A stretch of DNA of 64,000 nt from Plectrocnemia conspersa (taxonomy: Eukaryota > Arthropoda > Insecta > Trichoptera > Polycentropodidae). The DNA lies in assembly GCA_009617715.1 (NCBI GenBank), contig VTFK01000215.1, forward strand, positions 62,001 to 126,000. The letters run 5' to 3'. The position numbers were made by a program, and so were the translations under genes. Below, piece after piece: positions 56,401 through 61,139 of the stretch. Positions within the stretch are counted from its first letter, which is position 1. Each line of letters starts with the position of its first letter. Below the pieces are notes generated by a model. That model was given only the letters and a program-made list of their open reading frames with translations, did no database searches and was not told where the DNA came from.

Positions 56401-58274
56401 CGTTAAAATAGTAAATCTGCATATTTTGAGAACATTTTATTATTTTTGATCGAAAAAATTAAATTCACTTACTGATAAAAATCGATTACAAAATAGTAGC
56501 TTTTTATACAATTCTATATTTTTGGATTAGTAGCCGAATGGTACGATACTGAAAAAGGCGAAGTCCAATTGGAAAATCAGTGATTCGATTGATGCTGAAT
56601 GATGATAAAGACATTACAAATTGAAAGCTAATCGCATTAGGGTCTAACTCTACCTCTAAAATTATATTCTTTGTTAAAGTTGGTATTAAATTTCGTCGAC
56701 CGTTAAATAATTATAAATGATAATAATATATATTATATTTTTTAGTCGATTTAACGGACTTTTGCAGTAATTAATGGCATTGAAACAGCTTCGGTGGCTA
56801 TTGTGCAATTTTGGGTGCTTCTAATTTTCATTGTTGAGCCAAACTATTGTGATTTTATTAATTTATAAACGCTATCGTTAAAACTTTTATTATATGTATT
56901 ATTGTAAAGTTTTTACCCTATCGTAATTTATCTATGTTTATTTACTTTTTATTTGTATATTACTGGAATTACAATTATAATTAAGAACCTAAAATATAAA
57001 TTAATAATAATATATTTGATTCTAATTTTTTTTTATTTTTTTTCGCAGAGCGATCCGATATTACAGCCACCGCCCCTGACACATGTAAACCGCAATTTTC
57101 TCTATGCGACGCCAATCCCCGCGTGTATGCCAACGAAGACCGTCTGAGGAACGACGAGAGCATAGTCAATAATTATATTAAAATGGACCGCATGCGCAAT
57201 AAGCCGCACGAAGAAGTCAGCTCCGTAACTGGATTGAGAAAGACCAACTATTCCGAGACGCTGTACGGAGATAAAAAGACAGCTCTGAGTAAAGTAGAGA
57301 AGACGCACACCAGGAACTCTAGCAGTCCTCCGATCATCTTAGACAGCAACGATTCGCCCAGCAGGAGCTTGCAGAAATCCGCCACGTCTTCCAAAATACC
57401 TCAATCGCCTGTTTTGACAAGGCGCAGAATGTCCGTTGAGAATCTATCCCCACACACCAGATCCAGATCTTCTAGTTTTGACAAGTTACCAAGGAACGAG
57501 ATTTCCAGTCCGAAGAAGAATAATACAGCTCAAAAAACATCTAAAGATCCCACCAAGCCTCCTACAGTTCCGGCTAACTCGCCGACAGGTGTGAACGGTG
57601 GTAGTTTCGGTAAAGTATCCGGAGCCAAAGTGGCACAATCGACTCCTAATAACACATGGAATGGACGCACTACTTCGGCTAAAGGTAAAACTAGAGCGGC
57701 TGTTTCAAACGATACTTTTGTGTCTCCATCGCAGAAAGCTAATAATAAAACTGCATCGCCACAATTCCAAAGGAACTCTAATTTAAGATCGAGTACGACT
57801 GCTATAAGAAACATGCCTGGTTATGATCATAATGGCAGGAAGATTAAATCACCCCCTCAGACTTCTCCAATTAAGACTAGCAAGCAGATGAGTCCGCTTT
57901 TGGAAAAGATCTTAAAATCTGCCGAGAATGTGGATGATGATCTATTGGTTTTGGAGACTGTCAAAGGGATTATTAATCAGTATTCTGGATCATTACAAGG
58001 TATTGATAAGAGCGGTTCAGATGATTCGAAATATTATTCTTTGAATCAACCGTGGAATTATAGTAATGGCGAAAGGAGTCATAGTAGTTTGCAGATGAGG
58101 GATAATGATGATGGATCTACTAGTTCTAGCGAGAATGACTCAGGACTGAAATCGGCTGCTTTGGTCAACAAAATACCGATGTTTACACCTAGAAAGGATC
58201 CTAAAATTGGCGTTACCTCTAGAATACCAGCGCCAGTATCGGCTTTTAAGAAAGCCACCGAGCTGTATTATTAG
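5043..58274 (+). CDS. pigs: Gas2-family actin-microtubule crosslinker (Pigs/GAS2-like), 5'-partial, six exons
   Basis: Coding exons join as 5043-5328, 8234-8430, 44309-44416, 54826-55013, 55084-55835 and 57049-58274. This gives 2,757 nt: 918 residues plus a TAG stop. Introns are GT-AG and the phases match at every junction (1, 0, 0, 2, 1). In domain order: the second half of a calponin-homology domain (residues 1 to about 110, with [11 protein letters not shown] and [15 protein letters not shown]), an acidic linker (about 125-140), a Gas2-related GAR domain (about 162-230, with RCNCP and DPCRC cysteine pairs and [10 protein letters not shown]), then a Ser/Pro-rich tail with SKIP (625-628) and SRIP (901-904). 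Family knowledge: the CH domain binds actin, GAR binds microtubules and SxIP motifs bind EB1 at plus ends; Drosophila Pigs is the insect member. The start codon and first half of the CH domain lie upstream of the window. Family identity is very secure; the symbol rests on remembered similarity. Confidence 0.93.
6530..6678. mobile_element. Foldback MITE, copy 1
   Basis: A long imperfect inverted repeat: ggtgggatactttccc...cgctcgctc at the left, and its reverse complement gagcgagcgagagggaaag ... atctcacctg at the right. The whole unit is about 150 bp and is nearly all stem. The sequence is much GC-richer than its surroundings. It is the same family as 7102-7193 and 44112-44247. No transposase is present, so it is non-autonomous. 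Confidence 0.75.
7102..7193. mobile_element. Foldback MITE, copy 2 (half copy)
   Basis: It starts caggcgcggg, the same end as the copy at 44112 (caggcgcgtac), and contains the common core cgatcgctcacctgttaaa followed by gacgagagtgagtgagag. The second arm is missing after about 7193, so only one half of the foldback survives. Confidence 0.7.
8234..8430 (+). CDS. pigs: pigs exon 2 of window: end of CH region and acidic linker
   Basis: The acceptor is aatattttag ending 8233 and the donor is gatg|gtgagt at 8431. It completes Gly96 and encodes M97-M161. [17 protein letters not shown] continues the CH domain exactly as in the Gas2 family. The acidic run [10 protein letters not shown] (around residues 126-135) and a short Met/Pro stretch link to the GAR domain. 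It ends in phase 0 at LKSLDEM, which joins to VRDLVERC of exon 3. The ATG at 8236 is internal and not a start codon. Confidence 0.92.
9745..9815 (+). repeat. SINE 3' tail fragment
   Basis: It contains ttgcccatagtgacgcattg, then gttaggttacgatgg and a taaa-type repeat tail. This matches the 3' end of the SINE copies at 37744-38055 and, inverted, 3363-3440. The tRNA-like head is absent, which is the usual form of a degraded or 5'-truncated copy. Confidence 0.6.
10210..10975 (-). pseudogene. Tigger/pogo-type transposase relic, catalytic core to C-terminus
   Basis: Translating the minus strand gives [18 protein letters not shown], the second-aspartate segment of DDE transposases of the Tigger/pogo superfamily (family form: DNAPGHP). 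It is followed by [14 protein letters not shown] (family: FLPPNTTSLIQPMDQ). Further on come RCFEMTK and, nearer the C-terminus, [18 protein letters not shown], which matches the conserved tail of this family. The reading frame is broken by several stops and shifts. The N-terminal DNA-binding half is missing. It is therefore a dead, 5'-truncated copy, of a different subfamily from the two relics further downstream. Confidence 0.8.
11589..11680 (+). promoter_or_regulatory. Candidate internal promoter: two CRE palindromes plus TATA box
   Basis: Perfect tgacgtca palindromes lie at 11589-11596 and 11634-11641, and a TATA box (tataaaag) at 11673-11680. The spacing of about 30 to 90 bp is that expected of CREB/ATF sites upstream of a TATA box. 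The surrounding 11450-11910 is GC-richer than the intron. A transcript starting near 11705 would have a short ORF from an ATG at 11758. It could drive a nested transcript or a pigs isoform lacking the CH domain. No transcript evidence is available here. Confidence 0.35.
12595..12960. other. GC-richer non-coding block
   Basis: Base composition rises well above the neighbouring intron. Two overlapping ORFs (93 and 65 aa, plus strand) are present, but neither has recognisable domains nor biased codon use. It is probably conserved non-coding or regulatory DNA. No repeat relation was noticed inside the window. Confidence 0.3.
13876..14104. mobile_element. TTAA-flanked MITE, copy A (piggyBac-like)
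   Basis: Both ends carry TTAA (13876-13879 and 14101-14104), the target duplication of piggyBac-type elements. Terminal inverted repeats run inward from it: ccctttcaccgcggctgat at the left, and atcagcagtgaaaggg at the right (inverted). The interior is about 220 bp, AT-rich and non-coding. The end sequence ccctt resembles that of copy B at 37005-37220. Confidence 0.75.
14316..14346. repeat. Perfect inverted repeat, 14-bp arms
   Basis: ttaatatttggtca, a 3-base spacer (tgt), then tgaccaaatattaa. It could form a hairpin or be a paired binding site. No associated gene is known. Confidence 0.6.
15470..15900. other. Intronic block with mixed composition, no gene
   Basis: Slightly richer in CpG than its surroundings, with no ORF of interest and no repeat partner seen. 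Listed so that the gap is not mistaken for unread sequence. Confidence 0.25.
16620..16880 (+). other. GC-richer block with 66-codon ORF, not recognised
   Basis: An ORF at 16676-16876 encodes 66 residues with a Cys cluster (CCCCS), but it resembles no family. It sits in a locally GC-richer segment. It is most likely non-coding. Confidence 0.2.
17807..18166 (+). CDS. Unidentified intronic ORF, about 100-119 aa (possible nested gene or retrocopy)
   Basis: Not recognised. The open frame has mixed, gene-like codon use and tryptophan-rich stretches ([24 protein letters not shown]), unlike the surrounding AT-rich intron. There is no in-frame ATG near the start; the frame opens with TTG, so the true 5' end is unclear. 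Two possible splice acceptors lie inside it: tgtttattttag ending 17828, and a pyrimidine-rich run ending ttttctcag at 17862. Either could make it the last exon of a nested gene. The N-terminal 40 residues are hydrophobic. The stop TAA is followed almost at once by an A-rich run (18168-18181), as in retrocopies. The opposite strand also has a 74-codon ORF (17900-18124), so the coding strand is not certain. It could equally be part of an uncatalogued transposon. Confidence 0.35.
   Translation: MFKVFILGLVDPLFFSFLSAFILGALGYVSLSSVDIIKHFWKLLKGIVDNPLVLEHLQMWAPEGGYWRPLFLPVKSKTEALANPSLAKSIRLLNTVHRDIDTFFVHIWVDSAKNVPAFV
20380..21590. repeat. Diverged direct duplication, about 580-bp period
   Basis: Ordered matching blocks recur. 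A gtgttcagtac-type motif is at about 20395, 20970 and 21555. acgtaggaaaaa is at about 20590 and 21061, and ggtctgccttttttcggtag at about 20642 and 21239. gataaggtagattg is at about 20687 and 21320. gtggtctcccacggtg with ttcattttgaacgaag is at about 20783 and 21380. This amounts to two full units plus the start of a third. It has no protein-coding capacity. Confidence 0.75.
22020..22590. other. CpG-richer intronic block, possible regulatory DNA
   Basis: A cluster of CpG-containing motifs, including cgattatcgcgatatcgatt, in AT-rich intron. There is no ORF of note and no repeat copy seen. A role as an enhancer is only a guess. Confidence 0.25.
24000..24490. promoter_or_regulatory. GC-richer block with CRE palindrome and paired E-boxes
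   Basis: It contains tgacgtca at 24078-24085, followed by caggtg and cacctg-type sites facing each other (caggtggaattaattacctg, about 24100-24119). The wider block has high CpG content. A minus-strand ORF of 79 codons (23946-24185) overlaps but is unrecognised. It is a candidate enhancer by motif content only. Confidence 0.3.
25090..25690 (-). repeat. Dispersed repeat R2, copy 2, with long terminal hairpin
   Basis: Matches copies 1 and 3. The left end carries gattccgggcctcatgac, the middle gccactgttgcgacat and tgctgctcagtgttgcc. From about 25498 to 25651 it forms a near-perfect foldback with arms of about 70 bp (ctcagaagtcaaaaacccac against its complement), separated by a spacer of about 13 bases around gccgtcgtctccg. 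It is non-coding. Confidence 0.75.
26441..26468. repeat. Short perfect hairpin, 11-bp arms
   Basis: ctcatacaata, then six A, then tattgtatgag. Intronic, with no known role. Confidence 0.5.
27190..27470 (+). other. GC-richer segment with 91-codon ORF, not recognised
   Basis: The ORF at 27191-27466 begins with an Arg/Cys-rich stretch ([19 protein letters not shown]) and has no family resemblance. The first 110 bases are unusually GC-rich for this intron. It is more likely chance coding in a CpG-rich patch than a gene. Confidence 0.2.
28321..28665 (+). pseudogene. Non-LTR retrotransposon reverse transcriptase relic
   Basis: Reading frame 28321-28509 gives [20 protein letters not shown] and then [10 protein letters not shown]. 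These are reverse transcriptase motifs B and C with the catalytic YADD box (family form SGVPQGSxLGPLLF). Downstream, in shifted frames, come [11 protein letters not shown] and [17 protein letters not shown], which match the next conserved block. At least two frame breaks and one stop kill it. No upstream palm/fingers, endonuclease or 3' tail is visible, so it is a short internal fragment. It is most like the Jockey clade of insects. Confidence 0.82.
29405..29475. repeat. Fragment of repeat family R3
   Basis: gtcgtaacgagggcttttgt followed by a ggtccc/tattgtct phrase matches the 3' ends of the R3 copies near 41790 and 61755. Confidence 0.45.
29930..30600. other. GC-rich island of unknown origin
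   Basis: Sharp rise in GC at about 29990 and fall at about 30560. The longest ORF on the plus strand is 168 codons (29932-30438), beginning TTG in the supplied frame. The minus strand has 105 codons (30246-30563). Neither has a recognised domain, and both read like translated non-coding sequence. At the right it abuts a Tigger-like terminal sequence (gaatgttcgaaagtagaggg, about 30617-30636). It could be an LTR, a retrocopy of an untranslated region, or DNA carried in by a transposon. Confidence 0.4.
30650..31555 (-). pseudogene. Tigger/pogo transposon relic with deleted catalytic core
   Basis: The minus-strand 5' end is at 31555 next to TA (31556-31557), starting cagacggccctcgactttcg, a Tigger-type terminal repeat. 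Then in order: a helix-turn-helix segment ([19 protein letters not shown]), a CENP-B-like second HTH ([36 protein letters not shown]), the first catalytic Asp segment ([18 protein letters not shown]), and then directly the C-terminal tail ([25 protein letters not shown]). The sequence between the first Asp and the tail is absent, and several stops and shifts are present. The opposite terminal repeat is not found. Confidence 0.82.
32376..32429. repeat. (TA)n microsatellite
   Basis: Uninterrupted TA dinucleotides, 27 units. Likely length-polymorphic. Confidence 0.97.
32990..33560. other. GC-rich intronic block
   Basis: Contains aggggtgggtgggtg and gatggggcgggtgg G-runs, and a CACGTG E-box (about 33425). 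An ORF of 72 codons (33236-33454) is low complexity and unrecognised. Regulatory DNA or a CpG-rich island is possible. No repeat copy was found in the window. Confidence 0.35.
34080..34930. repeat. Degenerate tandem array, about 200-230-bp period
   Basis: Three to four diverged units. A block with a variant of tgcaatgatgctataacctt appears at about 34220, 34430 and 34660. A block reading tgtgctccttctgtatattt or its variants precedes each. A block around ctcctttaat with attgcct/gttgcc appears at about 34300 and 34715. The 67-codon ORF at 34488-34691 lies within it and is not coding. Confidence 0.6.
34992..35030. repeat. Perfect inverted repeat, 19-bp arms, 1-base spacer
   Basis: aaatatttatttaatgttt, c, then the exact complement, 39 bp in all. 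A strong cruciform or hairpin former. Confidence 0.9.
35440..35692 (+). repeat. Dispersed repeat R2, copy 3, left part
   Basis: Shares ggcaacactgagcagcaaa, gtcgcaacggtggctaattt and the tattcaagaaattatatta block with the other R2 copies. It breaks exactly at the TA of the Tigger insertion and resumes at 36911. Confidence 0.85.
35693..36910 (+). mobile_element. Tigger-like DNA transposon, internally deleted, 1,218 bp, precise ends
   Basis: Terminal inverted repeats: cagtgggttctcgagttacg at 35693 and, inverted, cagtaagttctcgacttacg at the right. The element is flanked by the TA target duplication (35691-35692 and 36911-36912). It splits repeat R2 cleanly, so both ends are exact. It carries the C-terminal half of a Tigger transposase (separate entry). 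The N-terminal half and the DNA-binding domains have been lost. Confidence 0.92.
35810..36580 (+). pseudogene. Tigger transposase relic (second catalytic Asp to C-terminus)
   Basis: It begins [16 protein letters not shown] (DDE second Asp). A 1-base deletion near 35878 then shifts the frame to [20 protein letters not shown], the conserved following block. After that come the [17 protein letters not shown] segment, the acidic [19 protein letters not shown] segment, a second frame break near 36350, and the terminal block ([25 protein letters not shown]). This is the Tigger1/Jerky-like lineage. The first Asp and DNA-binding domains are absent, so it cannot encode an active enzyme. Confidence 0.9.
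36911..36990 (+). repeat. Dispersed repeat R2, copy 3, right end
   Basis: atgaggcccggaatcattgt and the following gggcctgggttcgctct restore the end of R2 as in copies 1 and 2. Confidence 0.8.
37005..37220. mobile_element. TTAA-flanked MITE, copy B (piggyBac-like)
   Basis: TTAA lies at 37005-37008 and 37217-37220. The inverted ends are ccctttgaacgcg and cgcgtccaaaggg, with one mismatch. The interior is AT-rich and non-coding, about 208 bp. It lies just beyond the end of R2 copy 3. Confidence 0.82.
37227..37480. repeat. Tandem direct repeat, about 135-bp period, two units
   Basis: taattaatcacaatatttat and taattaatctcaatatttat start the two units, and each ends in a tagcgtagtccg/aacgtagtccg phrase. 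The second phrase is the start of the SINE at 37470. This suggests duplication of the pre-insertion flank together with the SINE head. Confidence 0.75.
37470..37660 (+). repeat. tRNA-derived SINE, copy 3 (5' part)
   Basis: The head gtagtccgtaacgtctcag runs into a B-box (ggttcgagccccgac) and then the body with gctgcag and a gtcaccgattctcat segment. The tail is lost before 37665. The anticodon-like loop differs from copy 2 (ctataac). Confidence 0.8.
37744..38055 (+). repeat. tRNA-derived SINE, copy 4 (diverged full length)
   Basis: The head reads agcatagtccataagatcta with a decayed B-box (gggttcaagccac). The body has atggatgtcactgatttcg, then the 3' block ttggtacagacttgcccatt and aggttacaacg, and an A/T-rich tail. 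It lies directly after copy 3 in the same orientation. Confidence 0.78.
38640..38925. other. CpG-richer intronic block starting with an ATCG repeat
   Basis: atcgatcgatcgatcg (38658-38676) followed by two tatcg steps, then a block rich in CpG (ttcgccggcgac, cgagcgttcggcgg). It has no ORF and no repeat copy. A regulatory role is possible but unproven. Confidence 0.3.
40520..40950. repeat. Local direct duplication with dispersed end motif
   Basis: Two diverged units share a gcattttt/gcattaaaag... block and aagagtgaatccgtgccagg versus aagagtgagtccgtgtcaga, then aaaatatgcatgctt. The right end (40877-40910, tgcaaaaatgtgtgggggcc) recurs at 44910-44940. Confidence 0.65.
41208..41830 (+). repeat. Dispersed repeat R3, copy 1
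   Basis: Shares with 61140-61810 (same strand) and 48411-48725 (inverted) a start reading aaccctaaggcg...agccagtaagacgcaggtgg. Also shared are gtggagaagctggcgcaggg, ggcagcgacagtatagcgga, a gcgggcgt/ctcttcg region, ccaatcacaatcatgcagcg, and then gatatattgtt with gtgaccgtt. The ORFs in it are not related to known transposases. It is a non-autonomous element of unknown class, about 550-600 bp. Confidence 0.75.
43480..43970. other. GC-richer intronic block upstream of the GAR exon
   Basis: CpG-rich (gctcgccggcagcggcac; tgccgccgctcgacg) with an aaacaaacaaacaaac run at about 43590. A minus-strand ORF of 64 codons is unrecognised. It could be regulatory. Confidence 0.3.
44112..44247. mobile_element. 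Foldback MITE, copy 3 (complete)
   Basis: caggcgcgtac at 44112 pairs with gtacgcgcctg ending 44247, and the arms continue through gatacattctatttcgctcg. 136 bp, almost entirely stem. It ends only 61 bp before exon 3. The most complete of the three copies. Confidence 0.85.
44309..44416 (+). CDS. pigs: pigs exon 3 of window: first half of GAR domain
   Basis: Acceptor tgtattttttcag ending 44308 and donor agg|gtaagt at 44417. Thirty-six codons, phase 0 at both ends: residues V162-R197. It carries [14 protein letters not shown] and the [18 protein letters not shown] signature of the Gas2-related domain, including the cysteine pair C169/C171. As it is symmetric (phase 0-0), skipping it would keep the frame but destroy the microtubule-binding domain. 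The exon is too short to show in a standard ORF scan and is found from splice signals and family resemblance. Confidence 0.93.
44880..45060. repeat. Copy of the repeat end seen at 40860-40950
   Basis: cagtttgcaaaaatgtatgg followed by ggccattaatgga matches the motif at about 40877-40910, and a ttcataataattcaaag block matches about 40930-40945. Confidence 0.65.
45120..46440. repeat. Degenerate satellite-like array, about 150-190-bp period
   Basis: About seven diverged units. Each holds a variant of gaaccagactctttgatatt followed by gtctaata(c/t)agatct and a short run to 'gttttaagtc'. Units are centred near 45355, 45535, 45710, 45865, 46055, 46205 and 46365. The 80-codon ORF at 45122-45364 lies at its start and is not a gene. 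Confidence 0.75.
47340..47920. other. GC-richer block with basic 100-codon ORF
   Basis: The ORF at 47366-47668 encodes 100 residues rich in Lys, Arg, His and Asn. It has no family resemblance and begins with a non-ATG codon in the given frame. 47850-47900 is strongly GC-rich (gatggcgccctggcgccg). Probably non-coding; a regulatory role is possible. Confidence 0.25.
48411..48725 (-). repeat. Dispersed repeat R3, copy 2 (inverted, partial)
   Basis: Reads as the reverse complement of the first half of R3: ccctgcgccagcttctccac, tatactgtcgctgcca, gctgcatgattgtgattgg, and a cgtcttactggct end at about 48680. The second half of R3 is absent. Confidence 0.75.
50985..51440. repeat. Degenerate tandem array, about 110-135-bp period, four units
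   Basis: Units start with variants of agattatgctattcagagct near 50991, 51124, 51234 and 51358. They share 'attaaacaac' and 'gttgttgagttatg' phrases. Confidence 0.72.
52586..52597. repeat. Poly-C run (12 C)
   Basis: Twelve consecutive C in AT-rich intron. Its length could be a sequencing or assembly uncertainty. Confidence 0.9.
53500..53562. repeat. Exact 25-bp direct repeat, 38-bp period
   Basis: gagtaaatattacgttatta (continuing agtcg) occurs identically at 53500-53524 and 53538-53562. Confidence 0.95.
54170..54345 (+). repeat. tRNA-derived SINE fragment (second family)
   Basis: It has a B-box gggttcgaatccc (54224-54236) following ggtggtgactaacgcttcca, and a short direct repeat tatatggccgccg on either side (54186 and 54239). 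It is GC-rich, differs from the SINE of copies 1-4, and does not fold as a tRNA. 62940-62990 shares only a 'gtagtcaccaacgctt' phrase. The minus-strand ORFs of 71 and 89 codons here are not genes. Confidence 0.55.
54826..55013 (+). CDS. pigs: pigs exon 4 of window: second half of GAR domain
   Basis: Acceptor gttccag ending 54825 and donor cg|gtcagt at 55014. Encodes residues 198-259 and two bases of Arg260. [17 protein letters not shown] followed by [14 protein letters not shown] is the diagnostic end of the GAR domain, with C224 and C226. The donor was chosen for phase: CG plus A of the next exon restores CGA (Arg) and gives [13 protein letters not shown] rival gt at 55018 would not keep the frame. 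Confidence 0.92.
55014..55083 (+). other. pigs mini-intron (70 bp)
   Basis: Donor gtcagt and acceptor cttcatcag, phase 2. Retention would hit an in-frame stop at 55051-55053, right after the GAR domain. A retained-intron transcript would encode a tail-less CH-GAR protein. Confidence 0.85.
55084..55835 (+). CDS. pigs: pigs exon 5 of window: Ser/Pro-rich tail, part 1
   Basis: Completes Arg260 and encodes residues 261-510 plus one base of Glu511, ending at the donor ttg|gtaagt. Low-complexity Ser/Pro/Arg-rich disordered sequence with many SP sites ([20 protein letters not shown]). These are potential proline-directed phosphorylation sites, with a serine-rich block at about 465-490. The ATG at 55067 is in the preceding intron and is not a start. 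Confidence 0.88.
56046..56135 (+). mobile_element. Tigger-like terminal fragment
   Basis: A TA at 56044-56045 precedes cagtgaaatctcagtatagc, then tcaagggaccgaagaaaaat and ttcgttatactgaaaatttg. This is the typical terminal architecture of pogo/Tigger MITEs. The opposite end was not identified. Confidence 0.55.
56165..56201. repeat. Perfect inverted repeat, 16-bp arms, 5-base spacer
   Basis: ttactacagcatcaaa, aaatg, then its exact complement. Strong hairpin, intronic, just beyond the Tigger-like fragment. Confidence 0.9.
56740..56870 (-). repeat. Inverted copy of the repeat at 61840-62420
   Basis: ggtggctattgtgcaatttt followed by gggtg is the complement of the motif at about 62380-62403. gttgagccaaactattgtga is a near match to the complement of 62343-62365. 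Confidence 0.6.
57049..58274 (+). CDS. pigs: pigs exon 6 of window: Ser-rich tail with SxIP motifs, stop codon
   Basis: Acceptor ttttttcgcag ending 57048. Completes Glu511 and encodes residues 512-918, ending ATELYY and TAG at 58272-58274. Basic, Ser/Thr/Pro-rich, largely disordered. It holds SKIP (625-628, bases 57390-57401) and SRIP (901-904, bases 58218-58229), both inside basic Ser-rich contexts as in the EB1-binding SxIP motifs of Gas2-like +TIPs. VNKIPMF (about 876-882) is an imperfect third. A predicted helical patch ([19 protein letters not shown], about 795-813) is the only structured-looking part. Confidence 0.9.
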
Positions 58275-60080
58275 ACATATTTTTGGAATTTATTTATTGT
58301 TACCGATAATGATGACACATCCAATGTTGTCCATTTGCCTAAGTGATATCATACAATTCAGTGATATCGTGATATTGAATAGGTGCGACGATCACCTTGG
58401 AACGGGGTCCTTTCGCAACGATAAAGTGCAATATGTTTTCGAATAGCTTAAGTGTGTGTACATTTTATGGATTGATATGATGGATGCTTATTAGCTTTAG
58501 TTAATCGGGCCGGCAGTGCAAAATTCAATTTATGTTATCTTATGTGTTATATCACGAAAGTGAAAGTGCAAAAATATGCTTTTGGATTGATGTCCCGTTC
58601 CCAGGTGAACTCTCCGTTGTCTCTGGGATTTGTTTGCCCTTTGACACCGATTTGTTTTGAGCGGATGATGGTGAAAGTTCGATCGGTCGCTGCGATACGA
58701 ACATGTTTTGTCTTGGGAAATCTTTTGCAACTTTTTTTTCACCTTCCGCGGAAACTGCATCGCCCTTTTGCGCTTGACACACGCTCGGGGCACTCCAAGC
58801 ACGTCCTTATATGCACGCGTACAGGGTGGCCTAAAAATGTAACGATCTAAGAACTCTACTGCAGCTAAAGATTAGAAAAAACTTACTATGAAAAATACAA
58901 AAAATCTAATAGCTAATATATATTAAACAAATTTTGATCTAAATTTCGATCTGACGTATCGAGTCTGTAATAGTTTTGTTGAGTTTGATTTTAAAACGTT
59001 GCTTGTTAAACTTAAACATTTTCAAAATTTTCAGATCATTTTAATCTGTAACTGTAGTATTATTTTTTATTATTGCTACATTTGCCACCCGTATATAACC
59101 TATTTGTTATTTATGCTTAATGTTATACTTATTTCAACGACGTTTCCTGCTATCATACAATTTATGTATATTTAAAATGACCCATTTAAATCAATGGTTC
59201 GTGATAGTGGGGTCGATATATTTAATATTATATATATAAATAAATAAAAATTATATTATAAATAAATAAAACAAATCTTCCCCCAATAATAAAAAAATCG
59301 TGTAAGTGGTGCTAGATAAGTTTACTTCGTGTTTATTTTATTGATAATGTCTAAATACGCGTTGCTTATGATTTAAGATTGTTTCGTTTGGTACATATCT
59401 AGCGTTGAGTAATTATTTAGAATAATGATAATAATAATAATAAAAAAATGATTGAGCATAATTTGTATTTTAAAATTATTGATCGTTTTGTATAACTATT
59501 ACAAATATTTTAGTGATTAACTATATGGTGTGAAAATGTTGAGGACCTCCCCGATTGCCTTGTAGTAGTTTAGTAGATGGTATATATTTTATTCAATAAT
59601 ATTGGATGAGTATAAATATATTTTCATGGTGCTTTAGTTCGATCGGTAGATTATAGCACAATTGAATTGTGTTTTTTTTTTTTTGTGAATCTCAAAGTGA
59701 ATATCTGCACAAATTACAATGTATTATTTTAATTTTAAACGACACTGTTATTTTCCACTCTTATATATGTATAATATATTATGTTATTTTTCTTTACATT
59801 CGAAACATGTTATCGTTATGTGGTAGTATGATTTAACAATACCAAATAGAAATGCTAATCCTAGTATTAATTTATTTTATCGATATTGACATATTTGTTA
59901 GTTTATTTTATAATTATGTACGAATATTACAAATATAATTTTGTATTGTTTAGGTCGATTTTTTGTATAGGTTAATTTTTACCAATATACATATAAACGT
60001 ATATTGATGGATACCTACTGCCTGAGACTAACAATTAGTATTGTAATGGTACTAAATAAATAAATTACGAAAGCTCAAAT
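58275..60080 (+). other. Probable pigs 3' untranslated region
   Basis: AT-rich sequence after the stop with no further gene. The proposed end is the polyadenylation signal at 60055-60060, followed by a T/GT-rich stretch at 60080-60092 (tattgttttatttgc). Earlier potential signals such as aataaa near 59237-59245 are alternatives. Two small ORFs at 58530-58850 are in a GC-richer patch and not credible. Confidence 0.6.
60055..60060 (+). terminator. Candidate polyadenylation signal AATAAA
   Basis: aataaa inside actaaataaataaatt, about 20-30 bp before a T-rich downstream element. The last strong signal before the repeats begin. Not experimentally supported. Confidence 0.5.
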
Positions 60081-61139
60081 ATTGTTTTATTTGCTTACAA
60101 ACATCTAAAAATAATGTACAGGGTTGTAAATATATAGATAATAATCTGTAGTGGACTTTTCCCGTGAGAGCAAATGAAGAGCAGAAACAGAAGGGTCGCA
60201 ACTCAAGTCATGTGTATTGCAGGAGTAGTAAATATAGCTAAAAACATTATTTTAAATAAAGTATTATAGTCTATTTCATAAAATAAGAATAATATTATAA
60301 AAACATATAAATAATATTTAGGTAAGTTATTAAGTAGTGTATAAATACTTTCGACAAAATATTAATTGCCCTGATCTTAATGAGGCAAACTAAATAGCAA
60401 TTTTTTTAATATTTATAATTCTAAGACGGTCAACTGTCTAAATTGATGTATTGATTTATGCATTAATTTTTAACTACTCAGGATTTATAAACTTAGCTGT
60501 GAAGCTTCTTTGAAAAATATATGATATATAATTCTGAGATCCGCGTAAAAAATCCACAAGCTGTTCTTAAAATATTTACACACATTTAACAAAAGATCAA
60601 CTGATTTTATTTTTATATAAAAAGAAGAGTAAATATGTCTATATTTTTTATAAAATAATTCTAGAATCTATGATAAATAATATGGGACCGATTTATTTAG
60701 CCATAAACTAGGTAGCAACACTGACGTGGCGGCCGAGAGAGTCACATATATTCTTTGATGGACCACAACGGGGTCTTATCCGACAATCTATTATAGACAT
60801 AATAATCTGTGTTTTATCTGCCACCCGTCACCATTTGTGCAGCGAAATAAAGTTATTTTTGAATTGCTTATTAGCATAATTCACGAATATTCTACGTGAA
60901 GAATTGGTAGAATCATATATTTTTATTATTATTTGTCGAAGTTTTTTACATATAATATTTTATGATTTAATACGTAATATTTTGTTAATTTTATGGCAAA
61001 TTTTAATATATAAAATTAATAATTAGAATATATTTTTCATATGAAACACATTTTATGACAAAAAATCCCAATCAACCAATATATTTTAAGTTCATGTACA
61101 TTATTAATAAGATGCTTTATTGTTTGCATCAAAAAAAGT

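Larger units (their letters stand above)
55836..57048 (+). other. pigs intron between exons 5 and 6 (1,213 bp)
   Basis: Phase 1, donor gtaagt, acceptor ttttttcgcag. Contains a Tigger-like terminal fragment (56046-56135), a hairpin (56165-56201) and a dispersed repeat segment (about 56740-56870). No gene. Confidence 0.85.

Noticed and set aside
57123..58274. Independent 383-aa gene
   Set aside because: The frame is open back to an acceptor at 57048 and joins exon 5 in phase; the first codon is GTG, not ATG.
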